Origin: Caballeronia jiangsuensis
GTDB lineage: Bacteria; Pseudomonadota; Gammaproteobacteria; Burkholderiales; Burkholderiaceae
Direction of reading: 5' to 3'
DNA: 64,000 nucleotides
NCBI GenBank assembly: GCA_000648925.1
Contig: JFHF01000001.1
Coordinates: 1 to 64,000, forward strand
Positions 34,992 to 44,697 of the stretch are shown piece after piece (position 1 is the first letter of the stretch; the number at the start of each line of letters is the position of its first letter). The notes under the pieces were generated by a model, which saw only the letters and a program-made list of their open reading frames with translations, was not told the origin of the DNA and searched no databases. Position numbers and translations under genes: made by a program.

Positions 34992-35903
34992 TCAGGCCGC
35001 CGACACCATCGCGCCGTTCACATTCACCGAACCGCCGCGCGCCAGTTCCCCGATGATCGTCTCGATGAGCCTCCGACGCTCGTTCGCCGGCGCGAGCGCG
35101 TCTGCGGCGGCGCGCATCGCGCGGGCTTGCTCCGTCATCGTGAGCACGGCATCGAAGGACATCGCGCGCACTTCCATCAGCTTGAAGACGATCAGCACCT
35201 TGAGCGCGTTCTTCGCGTTGCGCGCGGGATCGGCGCGCAGGTAATCGAGCCTCGACGACGCAGTATCGAGCGCGCGCGAGACATCGGTGAACGGCGCGCC
35301 GTGGCCGGGAATCACGATATCGACGTCGAGCGTCGAGATCAGTTCGAGCACCGCGCGCTCTTCCGCGAAACCGCTGTCGCCTTCGAGCTCGGGAAAGATC
35401 ACGCCGAAGCCGTTTTCCCACAACGCGTCGGCGCTGATGAGCACGCGCTTCTCCGGGCAATGCAGCATGAGCGAATGCGGATCGTGTCCCGGCGCGCCGA
35501 GCACATGCCAGTCGAGGCCGCCGAGCGCGAGCGTCGCGCCGTTTTCGATCGTGCCCGTGAAGTCGAAGCGCTCGCAGCGCTGGCCGGTTGCGCGGAACGT
35601 CAGCGCTTCTTCGTCCCACGCGCGCACGGCGTGCGCCTCGCTCGCGGGAATCAGCGTGCGGCACGCGTAGGTTTCCTGAAGCAGCGCGTTGCCGCCGCAA
35701 TGGTCCGAATGCAGATGCGTGTTGACGATCAGATCGAGCCTGCGCGCGCCGAGCTTCTGCTTCACGAGCGCGAGCGTTTGCGGCGCGTGCGAGGCATAGC
35801 CCGTATCGACGATCGCCGTGCCTTCGCCGCTCGTGAACAGCACATTGTTCGACGAGAGCCAGCCGCGCTCGAACACCGTCATGGATTGCGGAAGCGCCTT
35901 CAC
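34992..35903 (-). CDS. MBL-fold metallohydrolase
   Basis: A 303-residue metallo-beta-lactamase-fold hydrolase. The metal motif is THLHSDHCGG (about 77-86), followed by the His in GAPGHDPHSL, the Asp in ISADALWENGFG and the final His in IPGHGAPF. A C-terminal helical part (about 220-303) resembles the extension of glyoxalase-II-like proteins. Substrate unknown. I chose the GTG at 35903 because it overlaps the stop of the preceding gene as GTGA (35900-35903) and gives an N-terminus of usual length; ATG seven codons later is the alternative. Confidence 0.8.
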   Translation of the reverse strand: MKALPQSMTVFERGWLSSNNVLFTSGEGTAIVDTGYASHAPQTLALVKQKLGARRLDLIVNTHLHSDHCGGNALLQETYACRTLIPASEAHAVRAWDEEALTFRATGQRCERFDFTGTIENGATLALGGLDWHVLGAPGHDPHSLMLHCPEKRVLISADALWENGFGVIFPELEGDSGFAEERAVLELISTLDVDIVIPGHGAPFTDVSRALDTASSRLDYLRADPARNAKNALKVLIVFKLMEVRAMSFDAVLTMTEQARAMRAAADALAPANERRRLIETIIGELARGGSVNVNGAMVSAA

Positions 35904-36496
35904 GCGCGCGGCTCCTTCGGCATCACGACGATGGTCGCCGTCGCCTTCATCACCGTCTCGCCATGCTGATTGCACGCGCCGCCTTCGAGCTTCACGAGAT
36001 CGCCGCCGAGGCTCGCTTTCCACTTCGCTTCGGTGACGCGCCAGAACATCGTGAGCACGTCGTTCGCCTTCACCGCGCGCGTCAGCTTGATGCCGAACTC
36101 CAGGCCGAGCGGCTGCGCGTCGCGCGAGAAATGCGCGGCGAGCATCGCCATCAGATGTGCGCTCGGCTGCGTGCCGGATGCGATCAGCGAACCGAAGCGG
36201 CTCGCTCGCGCGTAGGCGTCGTCGTGATGCAGCGGATTGAGATCGTTGACGAGCGTCGCGAAGTGTTTGATCGAATCGGGCGGCAACGCGAGCGTCGCTT
36301 CGAACGATTCGCCGATCGTCACGACGCGCGCGCCCTGGCGGCGGCTTTCGACGCGCGCCAGCACCGCGCGCTTTTCGTCATCGTCGCAGGATGCCCACGC
36401 GGCTATCTCTTCGATGGTGCGCAGGCAACCGTCGCAGAAGCCGGTTTCCGGGTTCATGCGGCACACATCGACGCACGGCGACGCCATGCCGGTCAT
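35900..36496 (-). CDS. DUF1289 / MaoC-like hot-dog fusion protein
   Basis: A 198-residue protein made of two parts in one frame. Residues 1-52 are a DUF1289 domain with its cysteine pattern (SPCVDVC, then FCDGCLRT, and a WASC block). Residues 60-198 are a MaoC-like hot-dog domain (NDLNPLHHDD with the hydratase-type Asp and His, then GTQPSAHLMAML). MaoC domains hydrate enoyl-CoAs or act as thioesterase-like folds; DUF1289 is a small, probably metal-binding domain of unknown role. No stop codon separates the parts. It overlaps YbaK upstream and the MBL gene downstream by 4 bases each. Confidence 0.8.
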   Translation of the reverse strand: MTGMASPCVDVCRMNPETGFCDGCLRTIEEIAAWASCDDDEKRAVLARVESRRQGARVVTIGESFEATLALPPDSIKHFATLVNDLNPLHHDDAYARASRFGSLIASGTQPSAHLMAMLAAHFSRDAQPLGLEFGIKLTRAVKANDVLTMFWRVTEAKWKASLGGDLVKLEGGACNQHGETVMKATATIVVMPKEPRA

Positions 36497-36990
36497 GACT
36501 CGGCCGTCTCACGCAAGGCGACATCGACGACCGGTGCGCCCGTCAATTCGATCAGCTCCTGCGGCGACAAATTGAACACCGCGTGCGGATGCCCGGCCGC
36601 GGCCCAGAGACTGTCGAGCGCGAGCAGGTCTTCGTCGATCAGCGTGACCGGCTCGACCGCATGGCCGATCGGGCACACGCCGCCGATCGCATAGCCGGTC
36701 TTTTCGCGCACGAACTTCGCGTCCGCACGCGCCAGTGCGCCGACGCGCGCCGCGACCTTCGCCTCGTCGACGCGATTCGCGCCGCTCGCGATCACGAGCA
36801 CGGGCGCATCGTCCTCGCGGCGCCGAAAGAGGATCGACTTGGCGATCTGCGCGACCGAGCAGCCGAGACCCGCCGCGGCTTCGGCCGAGGTCTTTCCGGT
36901 TTCGGGCAGCATCACGACATCGTGCGGATGGCCGCGTTCTTTCAGCAAAAGCGCGACGCGGCGCGCGGAGTCGGGTAAGTGGTCTGTCAT
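36493..36990 (-). CDS. YbaK/EbsC-family aminoacyl-tRNA deacylase-like protein
   Basis: A 165-residue protein of the YbaK/ProX editing-domain family, which hydrolyses mischarged tRNAs such as Cys-tRNA(Pro) or Ala-tRNA(Pro). Typical segments are EAAAGLGCSVAQIAKSILFR with the conserved Lys, VLVIASGANRVDE, and GYAIGGVCPIGH. The exact tRNA specificity is not evident. Its stop overlaps the DUF1289-MaoC start (ATGA, 36493-36496). It lies 12 bases after the HMG-CoA lyase gene, so it belongs to the same run. Confidence 0.87.
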   Translation of the reverse strand: MTDHLPDSARRVALLLKERGHPHDVVMLPETGKTSAEAAAGLGCSVAQIAKSILFRRREDDAPVLVIASGANRVDEAKVAARVGALARADAKFVREKTGYAIGGVCPIGHAVEPVTLIDEDLLALDSLWAAAGHPHAVFNLSPQELIELTGAPVVDVALRETAES

Positions 36991-37002
36991 CGTGTTCCCT
37001 TT

Positions 37003-37926
37003 TCAGACGCAGGCAGCCGCGCCATCGCGTTTCTTCGTGAAGATTGCCTTGCCCGCGCGCGACGAACTCGGCTTGCCGATCGCGCGCGAAATGAAATCGC
37101 CGATATCGACGAGCTGATCGAGCTCGACGCCCGTCTCGATACCGAGCCCGTTCATCAGATAGACGACGTCTTCCGTCGCGACATTGCCCGTCGCGCCCTT
37201 CGCATACGGACAGCCGCCGAGCCCCGCGACCGATGCGTGGAAGATCTCGATGCCTTCGAGCAGCGCCGCATAGATATTGCCGATGGCCTGGCCGTACGTG
37301 TCGTGGAAGTGCCCGGAAAGGCGCTCGCGCGGAAACACCTTCTGCGCCGCCGCGAGCACTTCGCGGGTGCGTTTGGGCGTGCCGACGCCGATCGTATCCG
37401 CGATGTCGATCTCATCGCAGCCGAGCGCCTTCATGCGCTCGACGACATCCACGACCGACTCGATGCTCACTTCGCCCTGATACGGGCAGCCGAGCGTGCA
37501 CGAGATGCTGCCGCGCAGGCGCATGCCGGCGTCCTTCGCGGCTTTCGCGACCGGCTCGAAACGCGCGATGCTCTCCGCGATGCTGCAGTTGATGTTCTTC
37601 TGCGAGAACGCCTCGCTCGCCGCGCCGAAGATCACGATCTCGTCGGCCTTCGATTCGAGCGCGCCTTCGAAGCCGCGCAAGTTCGGTGTCAGCACCGAGT
37701 AGATCGTGCCCGGACGGCGCTCGATGCCGGCCATCACGGCGGCGGCGTCGGCCATCTGCGGCACCCATTTCGGCGACACGAACGACGTCGATTCCACGTT
37801 CACGATGCCCGCCCGCGCGAGCCGGTTCACGAGTTCGATCTTGGTTTCGGTCGGCACGAACTCCTTTTCGTTCTGCAGGCCGTCGCGCGGCCCGACTTCG
37901 ACGATTTTCACTTTGGACGGAATCAT
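37003..37926 (-). CDS. mvaB: Hydroxymethylglutaryl-CoA lyase
   Basis: A 307-residue TIM-barrel enzyme that splits HMG-CoA into acetoacetate and acetyl-CoA at the end of leucine breakdown. The signature blocks are all present: VEVGPRDGLQNE with the catalytic Arg-Asp, ISCTLGCPYQGEV, HFHDTYG with metal-binding His residues, and GLGGCPYAKGATGNVATEDV, which carries the catalytic Cys. In this window it stands apart from other leucine genes, between ghrA and ybaK on the same strand. Confidence 0.94.
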   Translation of the reverse strand: MIPSKVKIVEVGPRDGLQNEKEFVPTETKIELVNRLARAGIVNVESTSFVSPKWVPQMADAAAVMAGIERRPGTIYSVLTPNLRGFEGALESKADEIVIFGAASEAFSQKNINCSIAESIARFEPVAKAAKDAGMRLRGSISCTLGCPYQGEVSIESVVDVVERMKALGCDEIDIADTIGVGTPKRTREVLAAAQKVFPRERLSGHFHDTYGQAIGNIYAALLEGIEIFHASVAGLGGCPYAKGATGNVATEDVVYLMNGLGIETGVELDQLVDIGDFISRAIGKPSSSRAGKAIFTKKRDGAAACV

Positions 37927-37958
37927 GGCTGTCTCCCTTTATTTGCGATGCGATGCGT

Positions 37959-38900
37959 TCAGTATCCGCGCTTGAAATCGACGATGCCGCTGATCGGCTC
38001 GCCGCGCGCGAGCGCTTTGATCTTGCCGGCGATCTGCACGATGCTTTCGTCGCGCAGCGTTTCCGCCGAAATGTGCGGCGTGACCGACACGCGCGGATGC
38101 GTCCAGAACGGATGATCCTGCGGCAGCGGTTCCGTGTGGAAGACATCGAGCGTCGCGGCGGCGAGCTGGCCGCTGTCGAGCGCGGCGAGCAGATCGGCAT
38201 CGACGAGATGCGGCCCACGCGCGACGTTCACGAGATACGCGCCGCGCGCGAGCCTGCCGAACGTGCGCGCGTTCAGGATGCCTTCGGTATCCGGCGTATG
38301 CGGCAACAGGTTGATGAGCACCTTCACGCCGTCGAGAAACGTGTCGAATTGTTCCGGGCCCGCATGGACCTGCACGCCTTCGATCGTCTTCGGCGACCGG
38401 CTGTAGCCGCGCACCGGCACGCCGAGTTTCAGCAGTCCCTTCGCGACTTCAGCGCCCAGCACGCCGAGCCCGAGCACGCCGACCGTGAATGACTCGCGCG
38501 CATGTTGCGGCAGCTTTTCCCAGCGGCCTGCGCGGTGCAGGGCGTCGTATTCGTCGAAGCGGCGCAGATAGCGCAGCACGCAGTAGGTCGCATATTCGAC
38601 CATCTGCTGCGCCATGCCCGTATCTTCGAGACGCACGAGCTTCGCGTTCGGCGGAAGCGTGCCGGGCTCGTTGCGTTCGACTTCGAGAATCGCGTCGACG
38701 CCCGCGCCGAGATTGAACACGGCCTGCAGGTCGGGACGGTTCGCGAAGAGTTCGCGCGGCGCGCGCCAGACGATCGCGTAATCGGCGGGCGCGGTGTCGC
38801 CCGGTTCCCACACGCGCAGGTCTGCGTCGGGCAACTCGCGTCGAAGGCCGCCGAGCCAGGCGTCGAGATCCGCGCCCTTTTCGTAGAAGATGATTTTCAT
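37959..38900 (-). CDS. ghrA: Glyoxylate/hydroxypyruvate reductase A
   Basis: A 313-residue D-2-hydroxyacid dehydrogenase. The NAD(P)-binding motif is [16 protein letters not shown] (about 140-155). The catalytic Arg is in NVARGPHL, Glu in FHTEPLP and His in VTPHIS. The N-terminal [15 protein letters not shown] and the long [16 protein letters not shown] helix are GhrA-like. It reduces glyoxylate and hydroxypyruvate. It starts within the stop of bioB (ATGA, 38897-38900), so it is read through from the biotin operon. Confidence 0.9.
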   Translation of the reverse strand: MKIIFYEKGADLDAWLGGLRRELPDADLRVWEPGDTAPADYAIVWRAPRELFANRPDLQAVFNLGAGVDAILEVERNEPGTLPPNAKLVRLEDTGMAQQMVEYATYCVLRYLRRFDEYDALHRAGRWEKLPQHARESFTVGVLGLGVLGAEVAKGLLKLGVPVRGYSRSPKTIEGVQVHAGPEQFDTFLDGVKVLINLLPHTPDTEGILNARTFGRLARGAYLVNVARGPHLVDADLLAALDSGQLAAATLDVFHTEPLPQDHPFWTHPRVSVTPHISAETLRDESIVQIAGKIKALARGEPISGIVDFKRGY

Positions 38901-39946
38901 GCGTGGCCGTGTCCGCACGAGCGCTCCGCGCTTTCGACGCCGACATTCTGCGCCGACTCCGCGCGCATCCCGAGACGCTCGATCAGCTTGCGGTCCGCTT
39001 CGGCTTGCGGGTTGCTCGTCGTCAGAAGCTGGTCGCCGTAGAAGATCGAATTCGCGCCAGCGGCGAAGCACAGCGCCTGCAACGCCTCGTCCATCTGCTC
39101 GCGTCCGGCGGACAGACGCACCATCGCTTTGGGCATCGTGATGCGCGCGACCGCGATCGTGCGCACGAACTCGAACGGATCGAGCGCCTCGACGCCGGTG
39201 AGCGGCGTGCCCGCGACCTGCACGAGATTGTTGATCGGCACCGATTCCGGATACGGCTCCATATTCGCGAGCTGCGAGATAAGCCCCGCGCGCTCGCGCC
39301 GCGATTCGCCCATGCCGACGATCCCGCCGCAGCACACGTTGATGCCCGCATCGCGCACGTGTTCGAGCGTGTCGAGACGATCCTGATACGTGCGCGTCGA
39401 GATGATCTGGCCGTAGAACTCGGGCGATGTATCGAGATTGTGGTTGTAGTAATCGAGACCGGCGTCGCGCAGTCCTTGCGCCTGATGCGCTTCCAGCATG
39501 CCGAGCGTCACGCAGGTTTCGAGGCCCATCGCCTTGACGCCGCGGATCATGTCCTTGATCGGCTCCAGATGACGATCCTTCGGATTGCGCCACGCCGCGC
39601 CCATGCAGAAGCGCGTCGCGCCGTTGGACTTCGCGGTTTCGGCGGCCTTCAGGACTTCGTCGACGTCCATCAGCTTTTCGGCCTTGAGGCCGGTGTCGTG
39701 ATGCACCGACTGCGGACAGTACGCGCAATCTTCCTCGCAGCCGCCCGTCTTGATCGAGAGCAGCGTGGAAAGCTGCACCGCGTTCGGATCGAAGTTTTCG
39801 CGATGCACGGTCTGCGCGCGATAGAGCAGATCGTTGAACGGCAGGTCGTACAGCGCGACGACATCGGCGACGCGCCAGCGCTGCATCGGTTGCGGCGTGG
39901 TCGTGGTGGTCGTGGAAGTGGTCTCTGCGGCGGTTTGCTGTGTCAT
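38897..39946 (-). CDS. bioB: Biotin synthase
   Basis: A 349-residue radical-SAM enzyme that inserts sulfur into dethiobiotin. The SAM iron-sulfur cluster cysteines are Cys70, Cys74 and Cys77 in [12 protein letters not shown]. Other blocks are [16 protein letters not shown] and [14 protein letters not shown], which carry auxiliary-cluster cysteines. The N-terminus is unusual in being Thr-rich, with six consecutive Thr within residues 10-17. Last biotin gene of the operon; it starts 4 bases after bioD. Confidence 0.96.
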   Translation of the reverse strand: MTQQTAAETTSTTTTTTPQPMQRWRVADVVALYDLPFNDLLYRAQTVHRENFDPNAVQLSTLLSIKTGGCEEDCAYCPQSVHHDTGLKAEKLMDVDEVLKAAETAKSNGATRFCMGAAWRNPKDRHLEPIKDMIRGVKAMGLETCVTLGMLEAHQAQGLRDAGLDYYNHNLDTSPEFYGQIISTRTYQDRLDTLEHVRDAGINVCCGGIVGMGESRRERAGLISQLANMEPYPESVPINNLVQVAGTPLTGVEALDPFEFVRTIAVARITMPKAMVRLSAGREQMDEALQALCFAAGANSIFYGDQLLTTSNPQAEADRKLIERLGMRAESAQNVGVESAERSCGHGHA

Positions 39947-39950
39947 GAGG

Positions 39951-40652
39951 TCAATCCTTTCGATGAAGCTGGTCTGTCAGAAGGCCGATGTCGAGCGAAT
40001 CGGCGGCGCGCCGTGCGTCGTTCGGCGCGAGATGCGGAATCACGCCGATGAGCGGCGCGTCGATGCGTTGCCTGAGCGTTGCGATATTTTCGTCCGGATA
40101 CAGCATGTTCGGGTCGACGCGATTCGCGACCCAGCCCGCGAGCTTCAATCCGCGCGACGCGATGGCTTCCACGGTCAAAAGCGCATGACTGATGCAGCCG
40201 AGCCGCATGCCGACGACGAGCACCACCGGCAGATTCAGCGCGAGCGCGAGATCGGCGGTGTCGTGCGTGTCGGTAAGCGGCACGCGAAAGCCGCCGACGC
40301 CTTCCACCACGACGATATCCGCTTTCGTCATCGCATGGCGATGTGCCTCGACGATGCGCCCGATATCCAGCGCGATGCCTTCCCGCGCGGCGGCGATATG
40401 CGGCGCGATCGGCTCGCGCATCATGAACGGCGTGCGGATGTCGTTCGGCAGCGCGACGTTCGCGGCGGCGTCGAGCTGATCGGCGTCTTCGTTGTGCAAC
40501 ACGCCGTCGCGCTCGATGGCGCCCGACGCGATCGGCTTCATCGCGGCGGCGCGCAGGCCCGCGCGCGCGAAGCCGTGCAGCAGCGCGGCGGAGACGAAGG
40601 TTTTGCCGATTTCCGTATCGGTTCCGGCGACGAATAGCGATAAAGCGGTCAT
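39951..40652 (-). CDS. bioD: Dethiobiotin synthetase
   Basis: A 233-residue P-loop enzyme that closes the ureido ring using ATP and CO2. The P-loop variant is [15 protein letters not shown] near the N-terminus, followed by MKPIASGAI with the conserved Lys, and [12 protein letters not shown]. Start overlaps the bioF stop by 4 bases. Confidence 0.95.
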   Translation of the reverse strand: MTALSLFVAGTDTEIGKTFVSAALLHGFARAGLRAAAMKPIASGAIERDGVLHNEDADQLDAAANVALPNDIRTPFMMREPIAPHIAAAREGIALDIGRIVEAHRHAMTKADIVVVEGVGGFRVPLTDTHDTADLALALNLPVVLVVGMRLGCISHALLTVEAIASRGLKLAGWVANRVDPNMLYPDENIATLRQRIDAPLIGVIPHLAPNDARRAADSLDIGLLTDQLHRKD

Positions 40653-41839
40653 AGGGTGTTCAAAGCGTGATCGAGGCGCGCGAGATCGTCCTCGCTGTGC
40701 GCGGCGGAAAGCGAAATGCGCAGGCGCGACGTGCCTTGCGGAACGGTCGGCGGACGAATCGCGGGCACCCAGAGGCCGTGCTTGTCGAGCGCGGCGGCGA
40801 TTTCCAGCGTTTCGTCATTGCCGCCGATCACGAGCGGCTGCACGGCGGTGTGTGAATCGACCGGCATCCAGCGCGTGCGTTTCAGCATCGCGCGGGTGGT
40901 TTCGATGAGCGATGCGAGATGCGCGCGTCTTTGATCGCCCTCGTCGCCGCCGATGACCTTCAAGCTCGCCGACACCGCATGCGCGACAGCCGGCGGCGAC
41001 GCCGTCGTGAAGATATACGGACGCGCGCGCTGCACGAGCCATTCGACGACGGTTTCATCCGCTGCAACGAACGCGCCCGCGACGCCCGCCGCTTTGCCGA
41101 GCGTGCCGACATAGACGAGATGCGGCGAGCGCAGCGCGTAAGCGGCAAGTGCGCCGCGCCCTTGCGGACCGAGCACGCCGAAGCCGTGCGCATCGTCCAC
41201 GACGAGCCACGCGCCGTACTTCTCCGCGAGCTCGACGAGACGCGCGAGCGGCGCGATATCGCCGTCCATGCTGAACACGGTGTCGGTGACGATGAGCTTC
41301 GTGGCCGCTTCGTCCCGCGAGGCGTCGAGCATCGCGTCGAGCGCTTCCATGTCGGCGTGCGGATAAATCTGCGTTTCTGCGCGCGACAGCCTCACGCCGT
41401 CGATCAGCGATGCGTGGTTCAGCGCATCGGAGAACACGATCGTGCCGCGTCCGGCCAACGCGGTCACCACCGCGAGGTTCGCCATGTAGCCGGTGCTGAA
41501 ATAGAGCGCTCGCGGGTTGTCGACGAAACCGCCCGAGAATGCGGCGAGATCGTCTTCGAGTTGCGCGTGCGCGCGCGAATGGCCGCCGAGCAGATGCGAT
41601 CCGCCACTGCCCGCGCCGTACAGCGACGCGCCTTCCGCGAGCGCCGCGCGGATCGCTTCGTGCGCGGCGAGGCCGAGATAATCGTTGCTCGCGAAGCCGA
41701 TGATCTCGCGGCCATCGACCGTCATGTGCGCGGAGCACGCGCTGTCGATCGTCTTGCGGCGGCGTCGCAGGCCGCGCGCGTCGATATCGGCGAGACCTTG
41801 CTTCAGCGTTTCATACAGCGCCTTCGATGTGTTCGTCAT
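40649..41839 (-). CDS. bioF: 8-amino-7-oxononanoate synthase
   Basis: A 396-residue PLP-dependent alpha-oxoamine synthase that condenses pimeloyl-ACP/CoA with alanine. Family motifs: [30 protein letters not shown], the HASLIDG block, [12 protein letters not shown] and the PLP Lys in [10 protein letters not shown]. It overlaps bioA and bioD by 4 bases at its two ends, giving strict coupling along the operon. Confidence 0.95.
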   Translation of the reverse strand: MTNTSKALYETLKQGLADIDARGLRRRRKTIDSACSAHMTVDGREIIGFASNDYLGLAAHEAIRAALAEGASLYGAGSGGSHLLGGHSRAHAQLEDDLAAFSGGFVDNPRALYFSTGYMANLAVVTALAGRGTIVFSDALNHASLIDGVRLSRAETQIYPHADMEALDAMLDASRDEAATKLIVTDTVFSMDGDIAPLARLVELAEKYGAWLVVDDAHGFGVLGPQGRGALAAYALRSPHLVYVGTLGKAAGVAGAFVAADETVVEWLVQRARPYIFTTASPPAVAHAVSASLKVIGGDEGDQRRAHLASLIETTRAMLKRTRWMPVDSHTAVQPLVIGGNDETLEIAAALDKHGLWVPAIRPPTVPQGTSRLRISLSAAHSEDDLARLDHALNTL

Positions 41840-43143
41840 GCCGCGTCTCCGGAAAGCGTCGCGTCGAGCGTGTCGCGCGTGCGTTGCGCAAGCAGCAGGA
41901 GTTCGTCGTCGGAGAGGATGTACGGCGGCATCATGTAGACCGTCGTGCCGATGGGGCGCATCAGCAGTTCGCGCTTCAATGCGTTCGTGAAGAAGCGTCG
42001 CGAGAACGTCTTGTCGTCGATATCGACATCGAACGCGAAGATCGTGCCGCGCTGGCGCAGATTGCGCACGCGCTCATGTTCGAGAAGCGGCTGCAATGCT
42101 TCGTGCAGCAACGCGGACTTGCGCCGATTTTCCGCCAGCACGTTCGCGCGCTCGAACAGATCGAGCGTCGCCAGCGCGGCGCGGCATGCGAGCGGATTGC
42201 CCGTGTACGAATGCGAATGCAGAAAGGCGCGGGTGATGTCGTCGTCGTAGAAGGCGGCGTAGATGTCGTCGCGCGTGAGGACGATCGAAAGCGGCAGATA
42301 GCCGCCGCTGATGCCCTTCGACAGGCAGATGAAATCCGGCCAGATCCCCGCCTGCTCGCACGCGAAAAAAGTGCCGGTGCGCCCGCAGCCGACCGCGATT
42401 TCATCGGCGATCAGATGCACGCCGAATTCGTCGCACAATGCGCGCAATTGCGTGAGATACGACGCGTCGTACATCGCCATGCCGGCCGCGCACTGCACGA
42501 GCGGCTCGACGATGACCGCCGCGAGTGTCGACGCACGTTGCGCGAAAAGCGCGCGCATCGCCGCGATGGCTTCATCGACGCCGACCGCAGCCGGCGACGC
42601 GACCACATGCGCATGACGAATCAGCGGATCGTAAGCGTCCTTGAAAATGGCGACGTCGGTGACGCCGAGCGCGCCGATTGTTTCGCCGTGATAGCTGTTC
42701 GCGAGACACGCGAACTCGCGCTTCTCGCTTTGCCCGCGATTGCGCCAGAAGTGAAAACTCATCTTCAGCGCGATCTCGACCGCCGACGCGCCATCGGAGG
42801 CGAAGAACGCATGTCCGAGCGTGCGGCCGGTGAGCGCGGAAAGACGCTCGGCCAGTTCCACGGCGGGCGCGTGCGTGCAGCCGGCGAGCATCGCGTGTTC
42901 GAGCGTGTCGAGCTGATCCTTCAGCGCCTGGTTGATGTCGTCGTTCGCGTGGCCGAAGAGATTCACCCACCACGAGCTGATCGCATCGAGATAGCGGTTG
43001 CCCTGCGGATCGTAGAGCCACGCGCCCTTGCCGCGCGCGATCGGCACGAGCGGCACGCGCTCGTGATGTTTCATCTGGGTGCACGGATGCCACACGGCGG
43101 AAAGCGAGCGTGCAACCCAGTCCTGATTGGCTTCTGTGTTCAA
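41836..43143 (-). CDS. bioA: Adenosylmethionine-8-amino-7-oxononanoate aminotransferase (TTG start)
   Basis: A 435-residue class III PLP aminotransferase using SAM as amino donor. Recognised blocks: [61 protein letters not shown] and the PLP Lys in [16 protein letters not shown]. No ATG lies where homologues begin. TTG at 43143 is preceded on its strand by GGGAG at a 6-base distance, so I take it as the start; in-frame codons further upstream look non-coding. First gene of bioA-bioF-bioD-bioB. The leader contains two hairpins. Confidence 0.93.
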   Translation of the reverse strand: MNTEANQDWVARSLSAVWHPCTQMKHHERVPLVPIARGKGAWLYDPQGNRYLDAISSWWVNLFGHANDDINQALKDQLDTLEHAMLAGCTHAPAVELAERLSALTGRTLGHAFFASDGASAVEIALKMSFHFWRNRGQSEKREFACLANSYHGETIGALGVTDVAIFKDAYDPLIRHAHVVASPAAVGVDEAIAAMRALFAQRASTLAAVIVEPLVQCAAGMAMYDASYLTQLRALCDEFGVHLIADEIAVGCGRTGTFFACEQAGIWPDFICLSKGISGGYLPLSIVLTRDDIYAAFYDDDITRAFLHSHSYTGNPLACRAALATLDLFERANVLAENRRKSALLHEALQPLLEHERVRNLRQRGTIFAFDVDIDDKTFSRRFFTNALKRELLMRPIGTTVYMMPPYILSDDELLLLAQRTRDTLDATLSGDAA

Positions 43144-43189
43144 AAACGGCTCCCAGGCCCGCGCGCGCGGTGCGGACCGGATACGTCGG

Positions 43190-43209
43190 GCAAGCGCCTG
43201 GACGCTTGC
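43190..43209 (-). repeat. Hairpin in the bioA leader
   Basis: GCAAGCG (43190-43196) and CGCTTGC (43203-43209) form a perfect 7-base stem with a 6-base loop, 47 bases upstream of the bioA start. It could be an operator or an RNA element; no BirA-type site was recognised. Confidence 0.4.
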
Positions 43210-43254
43210 GTTGCTGGGAAAACTGCGCGATTCAATTATCGCTAAAAGATGGCC

Positions 43255-43280
43255 AACCTTCCGTAATCGGAAGGTTTTTT
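43255..43280 (+). terminator. Plus-strand intrinsic terminator without an obvious upstream gene
   Basis: AACCTTCC (43255-43262) and GGAAGGTT (43269-43276) with a GTAATC loop, then more T to 43280. The T-run is on the plus strand, yet the nearest plus-strand gene is far upstream, so it may end an unannotated short RNA or antisense transcript. Confidence 0.65.
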
Positions 43281-43385
43281 GCCCATGCGCGCGCGCCCAA
43301 CGGAAATGCGAAAACGCGCTATCGCGCGCAACTTCGCTCATTTCGAAGCGTTGTCGACGGTTTGGCGCGGAAGATGCGGGTTTGA

Positions 43386-43419
43386 CAAAAGCGAACGCCG
43401 GCGCGAAGGCCGGCGTTCG
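43386..43419 (-). terminator. Intrinsic terminator of the secreted hydrolase gene
   Basis: CGAACGCCGGC (43392-43402) pairs perfectly with GCCGGCGTTCG (43409-43419); on the minus strand CTTTTG follows. It sits 21 bases beyond the hydrolase stop. Confidence 0.75.
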
Positions 43420-43440
43420 AATAAAGCGGTAAGGGCGGGT

Positions 43441-44697
43441 TCAGCGCGACGCGGTCTGCGTTTCAGCCGCCTGATCGTTCCAGACGACGCGATTGTTCAC
43501 CGCATAGAGCCTGCACGGATCGGCGCTCTGCTTCTGGCAGCTCGCGATGGCGACGGCCATCGGATCGTCGCCGCCTTCGGCCCACGACCACGCGCCGGAA
43601 TCCGACACGGCGAACGCGCGGCTCGAATACTGCGAGAGAAAGTTGCGATATCCGGCGCGGCCGGTTTCATCGACGTACGGCACGGCCTGAACCGAATCGA
43701 GATCCGCGAAGTTGGTCGCTTTCGGCATGTCCGGCTCGGAAACCTGATACTGCACGGCAGTCGGCATGCCGATCTGCGCGAGGAAGGCCTTCACGCGCGG
43801 CCACCAGATCTGCACGCCGTCGCGATCGCCGACGAGACGATGCGCGTCGTTCTTGTAGGTGCCGAAATCGACCATGTTCGCGCGCGCGCCGTGCGACGTG
43901 AAGGCGGTGAACATCTGCACGGAAAGATCGCCCTGCCAGACCGAATCGTTGTCGCCGTAGAGCCACAGCGAAGGCAGGCGCACGTTCTGACCGTAATCGC
44001 CGAACGCGCTGACGAGATTCTTCTGCCAGCCCGTGCATTCGTCCTGGCGCAGGCCGCCCGAGAAGTTGATGAGGCCGCGCACGCCGGGCGCCGCGACGGC
44101 TTCGCGCGCGCCGTAGGCGATGGTCGTCAGGCCGCCATGCGACGTGCCCGCGACGACGATATGCGTCTTGTCGATATACGACTGCTCGCTCATGTATGCG
44201 ACCGTCGCCGCGACGTCCTGCGCCTGTGCGAAGCCGTTCGCCTCGACGTCGCAGCCGTGGCCGGCGTACTCGCCGCCCGAGCCCGCGAAGCCGCGGCGAT
44301 TCGGCACGACGACGACATAGCCGTGGCGCACGAATTCACGCGCGAGCGCGACCGGACGATTGCGCGGCTGCGCGTGCGAGTCGCCGGGCAACTTGCCGTG
44401 ATTGAAGACGATCATCGGGAACGGACCGGCGCCGTCCGGCTTGAACACGGTGGTTTCGAGCGCGATGTCGGCTTCGGGAATTTCGATGACGGCTTCGTTC
44501 AGACCATTCGACACGGCGGGCAGGCCGGCGTCGAGCGAATCGGGAATCCGGGAAAGCGGCTGGCCGAATGCGGGCGCCTGGAGACCTTCGGATTGACGGA
44601 CGCCGCCGATCGGTTCGGCGCGCACGGCGGACGTGACGAGTGACGTCGCGAGCGCGCACACCATGCTGCATCCGACCAACCAGGTTCTGATCGCCAT
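43441..44697 (-). CDS. Exported dienelactone-hydrolase-like alpha/beta hydrolase
   Basis: A 418-residue protein with a signal peptide (about 1-27, ending VRAEP). The hydrolase domain has FNHGKLPGDS (oxyanion side), RRGFAGSGGEYA, the nucleophile elbow GTSHGG and a late NDAHR His. These suggest a dienelactone hydrolase or acyl-peptidase-like fold acting in the periplasm. Several Cys (CDV, DECTG, ASCQKQ, DPCRL) could form disulfides. Substrate unknown. It is transcribed alone, with two hairpins in the upstream gap and a terminator downstream. Confidence 0.8.
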   Translation of the reverse strand: MAIRTWLVGCSMVCALATSLVTSAVRAEPIGGVRQSEGLQAPAFGQPLSRIPDSLDAGLPAVSNGLNEAVIEIPEADIALETTVFKPDGAGPFPMIVFNHGKLPGDSHAQPRNRPVALAREFVRHGYVVVVPNRRGFAGSGGEYAGHGCDVEANGFAQAQDVAATVAYMSEQSYIDKTHIVVAGTSHGGLTTIAYGAREAVAAPGVRGLINFSGGLRQDECTGWQKNLVSAFGDYGQNVRLPSLWLYGDNDSVWQGDLSVQMFTAFTSHGARANMVDFGTYKNDAHRLVGDRDGVQIWWPRVKAFLAQIGMPTAVQYQVSEPDMPKATNFADLDSVQAVPYVDETGRAGYRNFLSQYSSRAFAVSDSGAWSWAEGGDDPMAVAIASCQKQSADPCRLYAVNNRVVWNDQAAETQTASR

